From: Bradyrhizobium arachidis
GTDB taxonomy: Bacteria; Pseudomonadota; Alphaproteobacteria; Rhizobiales; Xanthobacteraceae
Direction: 5' to 3'
DNA: 64,000 nt
Assembly (NCBI RefSeq): GCF_024758505.1
Contig: NZ_CP077970.1
Location: 2,914,001 to 2,978,000, forward strand
Shown: in pieces, positions 44,293 through 53,637 of the stretch
Position numbering within the stretch: the stretch's first letter is position 1
Layout: each line of letters opens with the position of its first letter
Translations under genes and position numbers: made by a program
The notes under the pieces: generated by a model
What the model saw: the letters and a program-made list of their open reading frames with translations, nothing else
Told to the model about the DNA's origin: nothing
Databases searched by the model: none

Positions 44293-45975
44293 ATGTCCGT
44301 GAACGCTGCCGATTTCAATGATCCCATCAATCTCCAGGTGATGTGGAATCGCCTGATCTTCATCGCCGACCAGGCCGACATCGTGCTCGGCCGCACCGCG
44401 TTCTCGCCAATCGTGCGCGAGAACCACGACTATGTAACCGTGTTGCTCGACAGCCGCGGCCGCGCGCTTGCGCAATGCACCTGGTCGATCCCGGTGTTCA
44501 TCACCTCACTGCCGGTCGCCGCGCAAAAATACTTTCTACCCAAATTCCCGGTCGAGACCTTGGAAGAAGGCGACGTGCTCGCCACCAACGATCCGGAGAT
44601 CGGCACCGGGCACCTGCCTGACGTGACGATGATCACGCCGATCTTCAAGAAGGGCAAGGTCGTGGCCTATGCCGGCTCGATCGCCCATCTGCCCGACATC
44701 GGCGGCGCTCCCTTGCATTCCGAGGCCAGCGACATCTTTGAGGAAGGCATCCGCTTCCCGATCGTGAAGCTGCACAAGGCCGGCGTTCCCAACCAGGACG
44801 TGCTCGACATTATCGCCGCCTCAGTCCGCCTGCCGACCGAAGTGATGGGCGATCTCGAATCCATGGTTGCGGCCAACAATGTGATGGGCCGCGAGTTGCT
44901 GAAGTTCCTTGACGAGTACGATCTCGACGGCATCGACGAGCTCGCCGATGCGATCCATACACGCTCCGAAGCGCAGACCCGGCGCGCGATCCGGCAATGG
45001 CCGAACGGGACCTATGCCGCCGAGGTTTTGCTCGACGGCTACGACACTGACGTGACGCTGAAGGCCTCCGTCATCGTTGGCGACGATTCCATCCACGTCG
45101 ACTATGCCGGGACGTCCGACCAGGTGCTTCACTCCATCAACTGCCGGACCAACTACCGCTACGCCCATTCGGTCTACGCGCTGAAATGCCTGCTCGACCC
45201 GGACACGCCGAACAATGAGGGGTGCATCACCCCGATCACCGATGAGGCGCCGCTCGGCTCGATCCTCAATCCGCAGCAATGGACAGCGGGCAATTCGCGC
45301 AATCTGATCGGGCACGTGATCCCGTCGTTGATCTTCAAGGCGCTGGAAGGCGTGGTCCCGGACAAGGTGATGGGTGACAGCGGCGGTGCGCCGATCTGGG
45401 CCGCCAACTGCGTCGGCCGGCGCGACGATGGCACGCAGTATGGCTCAGTGCAGAATTTTCACGGCGGGCAGGGCGCCCGCGCCGAATTCGACGGTCTCGA
45501 CACGCTGAGCTTCCCGTCCAATTGCAGGGTCACCGCGATCGAGATGTTCGAGATTGCCGTGCCTGCGCTCACCGAATGCAAGGAGCTCATTCCGGACTCC
45601 GGCGGCGCCGGCAAGAGCCGGGGCGGCCTTGGCCAGCGCGTCGTGCTGCGCAATCTCGGGCGCAATCCGATGAACATCTATCTGGCGTCCGAGCGTGTGC
45701 GTCACCCCTGCTTCGGTGTCGTCAATGGCAAGTCCGGTAGCGCTGGCAAGGTCTACAAGAACGGTGAGCCGCAATTTCCCAAGGGCAAGGTCGTCCTGAA
45801 GACGGGCGATCGGCTGGAGGTCGAGACGCCCGGCGGCGGCGGATGGGGACGTACATCCGAGCGTGCGGCAGCCTCGATCGAACTCGACCTTGCGGAAGGG
45901 TTGATTACGCCGGCGGCTGCGAGGCAGATTTACGGCTATCAGCGCTCAAGCCTGGCGGCGACCGCCGCCGAATAG
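44293..45975 (+). CDS. hyuB: Hydantoinase/oxoprolinase subunit B
   Basis: A 560-residue catalytic partner of HyuA. The N-terminus NLQVMWNRLIFIADQADIVLGRTAFSPIVRENHDYV, the block VLATNDPEIGTGHLPDVTMITPIFKKGKVVAYAGSIAHLPDIGG near residue 95 (metal-binding region) and the end VETPGGGGWG are typical of the family. Subunit size is in the normal range. The exact reaction is open: hydantoin or 5-oxoproline hydrolysis, or carboxylation. Confidence 0.9.
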   Translation: MSVNAADFNDPINLQVMWNRLIFIADQADIVLGRTAFSPIVRENHDYVTVLLDSRGRALAQCTWSIPVFITSLPVAAQKYFLPKFPVETLEEGDVLATNDPEIGTGHLPDVTMITPIFKKGKVVAYAGSIAHLPDIGGAPLHSEASDIFEEGIRFPIVKLHKAGVPNQDVLDIIAASVRLPTEVMGDLESMVAANNVMGRELLKFLDEYDLDGIDELADAIHTRSEAQTRRAIRQWPNGTYAAEVLLDGYDTDVTLKASVIVGDDSIHVDYAGTSDQVLHSINCRTNYRYAHSVYALKCLLDPDTPNNEGCITPITDEAPLGSILNPQQWTAGNSRNLIGHVIPSLIFKALEGVVPDKVMGDSGGAPIWAANCVGRRDDGTQYGSVQNFHGGQGARAEFDGLDTLSFPSNCRVTAIEMFEIAVPALTECKELIPDSGGAGKSRGGLGQRVVLRNLGRNPMNIYLASERVRHPCFGVVNGKSGSAGKVYKNGEPQFPKGKVVLKTGDRLEVETPGGGGWGRTSERAAASIELDLAEGLITPAAARQIYGYQRSSLAATAAE

Positions 45976-45982
45976 GAGCACC

Positions 45983-46786
45983 ATGGGTCTGCTCGATGGA
46001 AAGATCGCGCTCGTCACCGGCGCCGGTACGGGGATCGGGCGTGAGACCGCGATCCTGCTCGCGAGGGAAGGCGCAACCGTCGTTCTGACGGGACGCCGGA
46101 TCGGTCCGCTGCGCGACGTCGTAACTGTCATCGAGAAGGCAGGTGGCAAGGCCGTCGCCCACGTGCTGGATGTAGCGTCGCGCGAGGCGATCCTGGAGAC
46201 GGTCGCCTGGGTGAAGAGCAATGTCGGATCGATCGAAATCCTCGTCAACAACGCCGGCAGTGCCAGCAAGGTGCTCAACGCGCGCTTCATCAGCGAGGCC
46301 GAATGGAACGCCACGGTGAACGTCAATCTCACCGCGGTGTTCAGTCTGACCCAGGCGGTGCTGGAGGACATGATTGCGAAAAAGGAAGGCACGGTGATCA
46401 CCGTGTCGTCGCTCGCCGTCGTCAATCCGAACCTGCTTGGTGGTGCCGCCTACGGGGCGGCCAAGGCCGGCGTGAAGAATTTCATGACCTTCCTGCACAA
46501 CACCTATCGCAATCAGGGCATCCGCGCGACGACCATCCTGCCCGGCGAGACCGATACCCCGATCATGGACAATCGCGCGCGGCCGCCGCTCGAAGGTGAG
46601 CGCGCCGTGATGCTCAATCCGCACGACGTCGCGCGCGCGGTGCTGCTCTGCGCAAGCCTGCAAAAGGGCGCGATGATCCCCGAACTGCACATCTGCCCGA
46701 CCTTCATGCGCGACACCTCCGCCGACATCGAGACGGCCCGCTGGGTCGGCGCGCCCGCGGGCCTTGCCGACAAGCCCAAGACCTGA
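45983..46786 (+). CDS. Short-chain dehydrogenase/reductase
   Basis: A 267-residue SDR with cofactor motif TGAGTGIGRETA near residue 12, NNAG near residue 91, Ser in VSSLAVVN near residue 140 and YGAAKAG with catalytic Tyr and Lys near residue 156. The TAGGAG ribosome site is strong. It lies 7 bp after hyuB and 28 bp before the aldolase gene, so it acts in the same pathway, perhaps on the product after ring opening and deamination. Confidence 0.87.
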   Translation: MGLLDGKIALVTGAGTGIGRETAILLAREGATVVLTGRRIGPLRDVVTVIEKAGGKAVAHVLDVASREAILETVAWVKSNVGSIEILVNNAGSASKVLNARFISEAEWNATVNVNLTAVFSLTQAVLEDMIAKKEGTVITVSSLAVVNPNLLGGAAYGAAKAGVKNFMTFLHNTYRNQGIRATTILPGETDTPIMDNRARPPLEGERAVMLNPHDVARAVLLCASLQKGAMIPELHICPTFMRDTSADIETARWVGAPAGLADKPKT

Positions 46787-46814
46787 GAGCAAGAGCTAGA
46801 GAAGAGGATTTTTC

Positions 46815-47516
46815 ATGAACGGAGCCAAGTTGCGCGAGCGCCTTGCCAGGGGCGAGGCGGTCACCATGTTCACGCCGCACCACGCCTCATCGGGCCTCGC
46901 GGTCCGCCTGGTCGAGCTCGGTGCGGATGCCATCTTTGTCGATTGCGAGCACGGCACCTGGAGTTTTGACGACGTGCGCGTGACAGCCCAGGCCATCCGC
47001 GGCGCGGGCGGTGCGGCAATCGTCCGCCCGCATTCGCATGAGCGACCGATCCTGATCCGCTATCTCAATGCCGGCGCCGACGGGTTGATGGTGCCGATGG
47101 TCGATACCGCCGACCAGGCGCGCGCCATCGTGGACGCGGTGCGCTATGCGTGCCCGGCCGATCACGAGAAGCGGCTCGTTATCGCCATGATCGAAACGCC
47201 CAAGGCGATTGACGGCATCGAGGCCCTGCTTGCTGTTGAAGGCATTGACGTGTTCTTCATCGGGCCCGGCGACCTGTCTCAGAACATGGGCTATCCGCCG
47301 GCCCCGCCGTTCGGACAGCCGCGGCCGCAGGCCGTGATGGAGCGGGTTGCCTATGCCGTGAAGAAGATTCGCGCGGCCGGCAAGGTTGCCGGAACGCTCG
47401 TGACGTCGGACGAACTGGCGTCCCTGCTCGAACAAGGCGTTCGATATTTCTACATCCACTCCGATCCGTTCCTTCGCGTCGGTCTGGCCGGCGTCAAGAA
47501 GTTGCTCGCCCGCTGA
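46815..47516 (+). CDS. HpcH/HpaI-type class II aldolase
   Basis: A 233-residue metal-dependent aldolase of pyruvate or acetaldehyde type. Motifs: LGADAIFVDCEHGTWSFDD near residue 32 with the metal ligand Glu and Asp, VRPHSHERPILIRYLNAGADGLMVPMVDTADQARAIV near residue 72, MIETPKAIDGIEALLAVEGIDVFFIGPGDLS near residue 125 with the second metal ligand. Complete for the family. Last gene of the hyu operon; it may cleave the 2-oxo-4-hydroxy acid formed from the imported substrate. Confidence 0.87.
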   Translation: MNGAKLRERLARGEAVTMFTPHHASSGLAVRLVELGADAIFVDCEHGTWSFDDVRVTAQAIRGAGGAAIVRPHSHERPILIRYLNAGADGLMVPMVDTADQARAIVDAVRYACPADHEKRLVIAMIETPKAIDGIEALLAVEGIDVFFIGPGDLSQNMGYPPAPPFGQPRPQAVMERVAYAVKKIRAAGKVAGTLVTSDELASLLEQGVRYFYIHSDPFLRVGLAGVKKLLAR

Positions 47517-47649
47517 GTGCGGACGATATGTCCGTGCTGCGAGATTGTCCCCATGGCATTCGTATTGTTCCGGTGCGGAGCGGCGGTTGCCGAGTCGTCG
47601 TCCGATTCGGTCTCTGCCGTCATCTTTAGTCGTTCCGCCCGAGCTTGGA

Positions 47650-48342
47650 CTAGAGCATCGGCTCGAACTGGCAGTGCACGAGCATTTCGGAAACTGAAGC
47701 ATTGTTCGGCAGCATGAGCGCGGTCTCTGCCAGACGCGCGATGTCGTCCGGCTGGCTCATCTCATGGCGAGGAATCTCGTCGTCATTCAGCGTCATGTCG
47801 GTAGCAACATAGCCCGGGCAGATCACCGTCGCCCGAATGCCGGCCGCGCGTCCTTCCCGGCGAATGCCGTGCGTGAGTGCGACCACGGCGAACTTGGTCA
47901 TGGCGTAGCCGACGTTGCTCCCCACGCGCTTTCCGGAGAGGGACCCCAGGTTGATGACCCGCCCGTGACCGCAGACGGCCAGATGAGGTAGGGTGGCTCT
48001 GACGAGGCGCAGAGGGCCCTTGACGTTCACGCGCCACATTTCATCCAGTTCGCTCTCGCCCTCGTCGGAGACACGGACCTTCGGATTGATGCCGGCAGCG
48101 TTGACGATGGCGTCGATGCCGCCCCACCGTGCGACTGTAGCGTTGACCCACGAGATCGGGCTCTTGGCATCTTCGGCGTCATAGCGGTGCGTCATGAGTC
48201 TTTCGCTCTCCTCGAGGCGGCTCGGATCGCGAAGTCCTGCCGACACGCGGAAGCCTGACGACAGGAGCCGGTCGACGACGGCGCGTCCGATGCCGCGCGA
48301 AGCCCCCGAGACCATGACGATCCGATTGCCGACCTCCAACAT
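47650..48342 (-). CDS. Short-chain dehydrogenase/reductase
   Basis: A 230-residue SDR with cofactor motif SGASRGIGRAVV near residue 12, VNAAGINPK near residue 80, Ser in NLGSLSGKRVG near residue 132 and YAMTKFAVVALTHGIRRE with catalytic Tyr and Lys near residue 147. I start it at MLEVGNRIVMVSGASRG; an upstream extension lacks coding character. It is on the opposite strand to its neighbours and convergent with the hyu operon. It is unlike the SDR pair at 48579 and 61270. Substrate unknown. Confidence 0.8.
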   Translation of the reverse strand: MLEVGNRIVMVSGASRGIGRAVVDRLLSSGFRVSAGLRDPSRLEESERLMTHRYDAEDAKSPISWVNATVARWGGIDAIVNAAGINPKVRVSDEGESELDEMWRVNVKGPLRLVRATLPHLAVCGHGRVINLGSLSGKRVGSNVGYAMTKFAVVALTHGIRREGRAAGIRATVICPGYVATDMTLNDDEIPRHEMSQPDDIARLAETALMLPNNASVSEMLVHCQFEPML

Positions 48343-48430
48343 CCGAGTCCGTCTCCTATGGGTGAGCCAAGAGCATCGCGAAATGTAAGGGGACGCGACT
48401 GAAGGCGAGTAAGAGAAATTCGCTCTGCCG

Positions 48431-48450
48431 GCATTGTGCGTGCTTATGGC
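48431..48450. promoter_or_regulatory. Possible degenerate LysR-type site (GCATT-N9-TATGGC)
   Basis: The right arm TATGGC is identical to operators A and B and the spacer is 9 bp, but the left arm reads GGCATT instead of GCCATA. It lies about 130 bp before the SDR gene at 48579. Confidence 0.3.
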
Positions 48451-48578
48451 TCGCGAACAGACGACTCCGGCCGGGATATTGGATGTCCTTATGAGGGCAG
48501 AACAAATCCGCTCTATGCGTGCGTCCACCTGTGCACGTAGCTTTCCGCCGCTCCGCTTGACCGCAAGAGAGCCCGCGG

Positions 48579-49382
48579 ATGGGATTTTCGGACTATCGAA
48601 CGGCGTTGGTGACGGGCGCATCCTCGGGTATCGGGGCTGCGACGGTTCGGCGCCTCCGCGCCGAGGGGCTCGAGGTTCACGCGCTGGCGCGCGACGTTCG
48701 CCGGCTAGCAAGCCTGTCGGCCGAGACCGGATGCCACGCATGTGCCGTCGATGTGAACGATCTCGACGCCTTGATGCGACTTGCGAGCTCGGCCGAGTTC
48801 GACGTTCTCATCAACAATGCAGGCCAGTCGCGGCGCGGCAATATCCTGGATACTGCGCCTGATGATGTCGATACGCTGGTCGACGTCAACCTGCGCGCGG
48901 TCCTGCACCTGACGCGGCTGATCGCGCCAGGCATGGCGAGGCGCAATTGCGGTCACGTGGTCAATGTCTCGTCGATCGCCGGCCATTATGCCTTCGGTGA
49001 GAATGCGACGACATTCAACTCATCCGTGGCCTATCACGCAACGAAGGCGGGCATTCACTCGCTGTCGCAGCAGTTACGTGTCGATCTCTACGGGACCCGC
49101 GTTCGCGTCACCGAAGTATCGCCCGGACGCGTGGCGACGAGCATCTTTCAGAACCAGAACGCCGCCGACAATCCGGATGCCCGCTTCGTTGGGGCGTTCG
49201 AGACGCTCCAGCCCGAAGACATCGCGGATGCCATCGCGTTCGCGGTGGGGGCGCCGGCGCGGACGAACGTCGCGATGATCGAGGTCGTACCCACGTTTCA
49301 GGTCGTCGGCGAACTGCGATTCGCGAGGCGATTCGAGGCCGCGCGATTGAAAGAAATGAGAAGTGGAGCTGACAATGCCTGA
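48579..49382 (+). CDS. Short-chain dehydrogenase/reductase (paralogue of 61270 gene)
   Basis: A 267-residue SDR with cofactor motif TGASSGIGAATV near residue 12, NNAGQSRRG near residue 86, Ser in NVSSIAGHYAF near residue 130 and AYHATKAGIHSLSQQLR with catalytic Tyr and Lys near residue 152. It shares long identical stretches with the protein encoded at 61270-62028 in protein and DNA, so the two arose by duplication. It has four extra residues before the catalytic Tyr (NATTFNSS) relative to that copy. Its end overlaps the aminotransferase gene by 8 bp. Confidence 0.88.
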   Translation: MGFSDYRTALVTGASSGIGAATVRRLRAEGLEVHALARDVRRLASLSAETGCHACAVDVNDLDALMRLASSAEFDVLINNAGQSRRGNILDTAPDDVDTLVDVNLRAVLHLTRLIAPGMARRNCGHVVNVSSIAGHYAFGENATTFNSSVAYHATKAGIHSLSQQLRVDLYGTRVRVTEVSPGRVATSIFQNQNAADNPDARFVGAFETLQPEDIADAIAFAVGAPARTNVAMIEVVPTFQVVGELRFARRFEAARLKEMRSGADNA

Positions 49383-50577
49383 CCTCGCAAACCGCCTCAA
49401 GACCGTGAAGGTGTCGGCCTCGGCGGCGATGACGGACAAGGCGCGCGAGCTCCGTGACGCGGGCGTCAAGATCGTCGGCCTGTCGTCCGGGGAGCCCGAC
49501 TTTCCGACGCCGCCGCATGCGATCGATGCCGCGCATCGGGCGGCTCTTGCCGGCGACACCAAATATCCGGCGCAGCCTGGGACCGTCGCGCTCAGGACCG
49601 CGGTCCAGCGCAAGTTCAAGCGCGAGAACAATCTCGACTACGCCCTCGACGAGATCCTGATCGCCAATGGCGGCAAGCAAATCATCTTCAACGCGCTGTT
49701 TGCCACCTGCAATCCCGGCGACGAGGTGGTCATTCCAGCGCCCGGCTGGATCACCTACGCGGACATCGTGCTCCTTGCCGAGGCGACGCCTATTGCCGTG
49801 CCGTGCCCGGAGAACAACCAGTTCAAGCTCCGCCCGGCGGACCTGGAAGCGGCGATCACGCCCAGAACGAAGTGGCTGATCCTGAATTTTCCCAACAATC
49901 CGACCGGCGCGGCATGCACGCGCGAGGAGATGCGCGCGATCGCCGACGTCATGCTGAAATATCCCGACGTCTGGATCCTCACCGACGACATCTATGAACA
50001 CCTCACCTATGACGGGTTCGAGTTCTGCACCATCGCGGAGGTTGAGCCGAGGCTGAAGAATCGCGTCGTGACCGTCAATGGCGCGTCCAAGGCGTACGCC
50101 ATGACGGGCTGGCGGGTCGGCTATTGCGGTGGCCCAAAGGACCTGATCGCCGCCATGAACAATGTCCACGGTCAGGCGACCGGCGGAATCTGTACCCTGA
50201 GCCAGGCGGCGGCCGTCGCGGTCCTGGACGGCCCGCAAGAGTTCCTGAAGGAACGCGCGGACATCTATCGCGATCGGCGCGATCTGGTGGTCAAGCTCCT
50301 CAATCAGATCCCCGGCATCACTTGTCACAAGCCCCAGGGGGCATTCTACGTGTTTCCGAACATCGCCGGTTGCATCGGTAAGACCACAAAAGCCGGGCGG
50401 CGGCTGGAGACCGATGCCGACTTCATTTCGGCGCTGCTGGAAGAGCAGCATGTCGCCGCCGTGCCCGGCGGCGCCTACGGCATGAGCCCGTACTTTCGCA
50501 TTTCCTACGCGACCGATACCGAATCGCTGAGGGAAGGCTGCCGGCGCATCGCGAGCTTCTGCGAAAGCCTGCGCTGA
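49375..50577 (+). CDS. Class I aminotransferase (aspartate type)
   Basis: A 400-residue PLP enzyme, paralogous to the one at 39788. Motifs: LSSGEPDFPTPPHAID near residue 35, KYPAQPGTVALR, LNFPNNPTGAACT near residue 172, TDDIYEHLTY near residue 205, and the PLP lysine in NGASKAYAMTGWRVGYCGGP near residue 236. It overlaps the SDR gene upstream and precedes the polyamine-type importer by 220 bp. Probably transaminates the substrate of this second module. Confidence 0.9.
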   Translation: MPDLANRLKTVKVSASAAMTDKARELRDAGVKIVGLSSGEPDFPTPPHAIDAAHRAALAGDTKYPAQPGTVALRTAVQRKFKRENNLDYALDEILIANGGKQIIFNALFATCNPGDEVVIPAPGWITYADIVLLAEATPIAVPCPENNQFKLRPADLEAAITPRTKWLILNFPNNPTGAACTREEMRAIADVMLKYPDVWILTDDIYEHLTYDGFEFCTIAEVEPRLKNRVVTVNGASKAYAMTGWRVGYCGGPKDLIAAMNNVHGQATGGICTLSQAAAVAVLDGPQEFLKERADIYRDRRDLVVKLLNQIPGITCHKPQGAFYVFPNIAGCIGKTTKAGRRLETDADFISALLEEQHVAAVPGGAYGMSPYFRISYATDTESLREGCRRIASFCESLR

Positions 50578-50798
50578 CGGGCATCGAGATGTCAGGGGAG
50601 GGCTTGGCCCTGGCGGAGGACGATAGATGCAGCCAGCGGCGTTCGTCGATCAAGATCGGAGCAGTATGCCGAACCCATTGTCATAACCGTTCGTAATGCC
50701 CCTAAACGAAGATGTTCTTGGTCCTGTAGGATGCCGACGCATAAGCTTCGTGGAAAGAGGGGTAGGCCTTGGTATCGCGCAGTCGAGGACGGCCAGCG

Positions 50799-51731
50799 AT
50801 GACCACCAGCGAGGATGCGGTGGCGGTTTTGGGTGCCCAGGCTCCACCGGCGGCCCGGTGGGGATCGCGCTGGCGTCTGGCTTTGCCGGTCGGGCTCCTG
50901 GCCGTCCCGATGCTGGCATTCCTCGCGTACTTCTTCTTTTATCCAGCGATCCAGCTGTTGCTTTCGAGTATCCAGACGCAGGACAGTCGCGGTATCATCG
51001 GGCGCCCGTTCACGCTTGCGCACTACACACGTCTGATCAACGTCGAGCTTTACGCGCGCGTGCTTTGGACGACGCTGCGGATCAGCATCATCACCTCGGT
51101 GCTCGCGACGGTACTCGCCTATCCGGTCGCGCTGGTGATGGTCAAGAGCCGTCCGATGATCACGCGGATCATTACGCTGATCGTCATTGCGCCCTTGATC
51201 GTCAGTGTGGTCGTGCGCGGATATGGATGGCAGCTGATCCTTCAGAATGGTCCGAAGGGGATGTTGAACTGGATCCTCATGACGCTGCATGTCGTCGACG
51301 CGCCCTTGTCGGTTCTGTACACCGAAGCGGCCGTCGTCATTGGGTCGCTGCACGTGTTCTTCCCGATGATGGTTCTGCCGCTGGCGTCAGCGCTCGGCAA
51401 GATCGATCCCAACCTCGAAGACGCGGCCCGAATGCTCGGCGCGCCATGGTGGAGGGTGTTCCTCCGGGTGACGCTCCCATTGAGCATGCCCGGCTTCGTG
51501 GCGGGCTTTACCCTGGTATTTTCGCTCACCGCCGGCTCCTTCGTCATTCCCGCGATCCTGGGCGGCGCCTCGGCGGTCATGCTCGGTAACCTGATCGAGC
51601 AGCAGATCTTCGTCGTCTACGACTGGCCGTTTGGCGCCGCGATTGCCGTCGTTCTCGTCGGCCTCGTCCTCGCCATCAATGGCGTCTCGATGTGGCTGCT
51701 GGAAGGTCGGCGTCTCAGGAGGCCCGAGTGA
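50799..51731 (+). CDS. Polyamine-type ABC transporter permease 1 (PotB-like)
   Basis: A 310-residue permease. The first membrane segment is LPVGLLAVPMLAFLAYFFFYPAIQLLLSSI; the EAA loop is DPNLEDAARMLGAPWWRVFLRVTLP near residue 215. About six membrane segments. I start it at MTTSED; a frame ten codons longer starts at a GTG without support. Its stop overlaps the next start (ATG at 51731). First gene of the importer-pxp operon. Confidence 0.88.
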   Translation: MTTSEDAVAVLGAQAPPAARWGSRWRLALPVGLLAVPMLAFLAYFFFYPAIQLLLSSIQTQDSRGIIGRPFTLAHYTRLINVELYARVLWTTLRISIITSVLATVLAYPVALVMVKSRPMITRIITLIVIAPLIVSVVVRGYGWQLILQNGPKGMLNWILMTLHVVDAPLSVLYTEAAVVIGSLHVFFPMMVLPLASALGKIDPNLEDAARMLGAPWWRVFLRVTLPLSMPGFVAGFTLVFSLTAGSFVIPAILGGASAVMLGNLIEQQIFVVYDWPFGAAIAVVLVGLVLAINGVSMWLLEGRRLRRPE

Positions 51732-52534
51732 TGGACGAGCGATTTTCCGGCTTCGGCGCCTTCATCCTCTCCACGATCACCGCCGGCATGATGGTGTTCA
51801 TCCTGGCGCCGCTTCTCCTCGTCATGGCCGTGTCGGTCTCCGATTCCTATTTCGTGACGTTTCCTCCGCAAGGGTTCACGCTGAAATGGTATGCCAAGGT
51901 TCTCCAGGACCGCGACTTCCTCGAGGCGATGAGACTGAGCATCCTGCTTGCGCTCGGCACGACGGCGGGATCGCTGCTGCTCGGCGTGCCCGCCGCCTTT
52001 GCGCTGGTACGCGGCAACTTCTTCGGTCTGGCGGCGATCAAGGGGTTCTTGCTCTCGCCACTGATCTTCCCGGCACTGATAACAGGTCTGGCGCTGCTTC
52101 AGGTCCTGACCAAGCTTGGTTCCCAGGATGCGCGGCTCAATCTCCTGATCGGGCACGTGGTCGTGACATCGCCCTATGTCATCCGCACGGTCGTCACCAG
52201 CCTTCAGCTCGTGGACGAGAATCTGGAGGATGCCGCGCGCACGCTCGGGGCGAACCGGCTCACGACCTTCTGGCGTGTGACGCTGCCGCAGATCGCCTCC
52301 GGCGTCGCCGCCGGCGGCCTGTTCGCCTTCATGGTGTCGTTTGACAATTACCCGGTCACGATGTGGCTGGCGAACTCGGAATACTCGCCCGTGCCGCTCG
52401 TCCTGATGCGGCAACTGGTCAACGTCTTTGACCCTTCCGTGCCTGCGATGTCGACCATCATCATCCTCATGGCGATGGTTGGCGTCCTGTTGCTGGAGAA
52501 GCTGGTGGGCCTTCGCCGCGCGTTGGCCGCCTGA
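51731..52534 (+). CDS. Polyamine-type ABC transporter permease 2 (PotC-like)
   Basis: A 267-residue permease with six membrane segments, starting FGAFILSTITAGMMVFILAPLLLVMAVSVSD. The EAA loop is DENLEDAARTLGANRLTTFWRVTLP near residue 165. It pairs with the preceding permease to form the channel. The start ATG overlaps the last base of the previous gene. Confidence 0.88.
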   Translation: MDERFSGFGAFILSTITAGMMVFILAPLLLVMAVSVSDSYFVTFPPQGFTLKWYAKVLQDRDFLEAMRLSILLALGTTAGSLLLGVPAAFALVRGNFFGLAAIKGFLLSPLIFPALITGLALLQVLTKLGSQDARLNLLIGHVVVTSPYVIRTVVTSLQLVDENLEDAARTLGANRLTTFWRVTLPQIASGVAAGGLFAFMVSFDNYPVTMWLANSEYSPVPLVLMRQLVNVFDPSVPAMSTIIILMAMVGVLLLEKLVGLRRALAA

Positions 52535-52562
52535 TGTGCATTGGTAGATGGAGATTGAAATC

Positions 52563-53627
52563 ATGAACCTGACACGTAGGACTCTCATTAAAGCCGGTGC
52601 ATCCGCGGTTGCCTTCCCGACGATCATCAGCCGTTCGTGGGCGCAGGACGCCAAGCAACTGCATGTCGGCGTCTACAACTCGGCGCTCGGCAAACTGGTC
52701 CAGAAGGAGGTCATTCCCAAGTTCGAGGCCGAGTTCAAATGCCGCGTCTTCACGATCGAAGGCGCGACGCTCTCCAACATCGCCGCGCTGCGCGCGACCC
52801 GCGATACGCCGCGCTTCAGCATGATGATGATGGATGACGTCGGCATCCCCCAGGCCAAGCAGGAAGGGCTGATCGACAAGCTCGACGCGGCCAAAATTCC
52901 CAATCTCGCGAAGGTCTATCCGCGCTATCTCTTCGAGGACGGCTATGGCGTCGGCTTCTCGATCTCCAGCGCGGCCATGTTCATCAATCCGCAGGTGACG
53001 AAGCCGCTCGAGAGCTATGAGCAGATCTTCGAGGCAAAATATCGCAAGCAGATCCTGCTGAATACGCCCAAGAACACCCAGAGCGTGCTGATGCTCATCG
53101 TGGCGACGGCGCTCACGACGGGCAAGCCACTGAAGGAGGCGCAATACCTCGTCGATAGCGGCTGGGACAAGCTCGCTGCGCTCAAGCCCAACGTCCTGAC
53201 GATTTACGACAGCGAGGCGCAGGTGCTGCAGGTGGCCCAGGGCCAGGCGACGATCGGCGGCATCGAATATTCCAAGGCGATCTATCCGCACACGGCCAAG
53301 GGCATGCCGATCGACATGACCTTCCCCAAGGAAGGCGCGTTCACCGGCATCAACAGCATGACTCTGGTCAAGAATGCGCCCGAGCCCGAGCTCGCGTGTG
53401 CCCTGATCAACCGCATTCTGGAGCCATCGGTCGCCAAGATGCTGTCCGAGCAGACGCTCAGCGCGCCCTCGGTCGGCGGCATCGACTTCAAGCCGGAAAC
53501 GGCCAAGTTCCTTGCCTATCCGGACACCAAGGCGACCGATCTCGGGCTGTTCACGCCGGACTGGAAGTTCATCGTTCCGCGCCGCGGGCCGTGGCTGGAG
53601 CGTTATAATCAGGTGTTCACAAGCTGA
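52563..53627 (+). CDS. Polyamine-type ABC transporter binding protein
   Basis: A 354-residue periplasmic binding protein of the spermidine/putrescine (PotD) class. The N-terminus MNLTRRTLIKAGASAVAFP, with cleavage near SWAQD, is a twin-arginine-type leader. The mature part starts KQLHVGVYNSALGKLVQKEV. I start it at MNLTRR; an ATG five codons upstream is possible. The ligand is unknown, and the pxp genes that follow suggest 5-oxoproline or a related lactam rather than a polyamine. Confidence 0.87.
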   Translation: MNLTRRTLIKAGASAVAFPTIISRSWAQDAKQLHVGVYNSALGKLVQKEVIPKFEAEFKCRVFTIEGATLSNIAALRATRDTPRFSMMMMDDVGIPQAKQEGLIDKLDAAKIPNLAKVYPRYLFEDGYGVGFSISSAAMFINPQVTKPLESYEQIFEAKYRKQILLNTPKNTQSVLMLIVATALTTGKPLKEAQYLVDSGWDKLAALKPNVLTIYDSEAQVLQVAQGQATIGGIEYSKAIYPHTAKGMPIDMTFPKEGAFTGINSMTLVKNAPEPELACALINRILEPSVAKMLSEQTLSAPSVGGIDFKPETAKFLAYPDTKATDLGLFTPDWKFIVPRRGPWLERYNQVFTS

Positions 53628-53637
53628 GCAGGCTGCC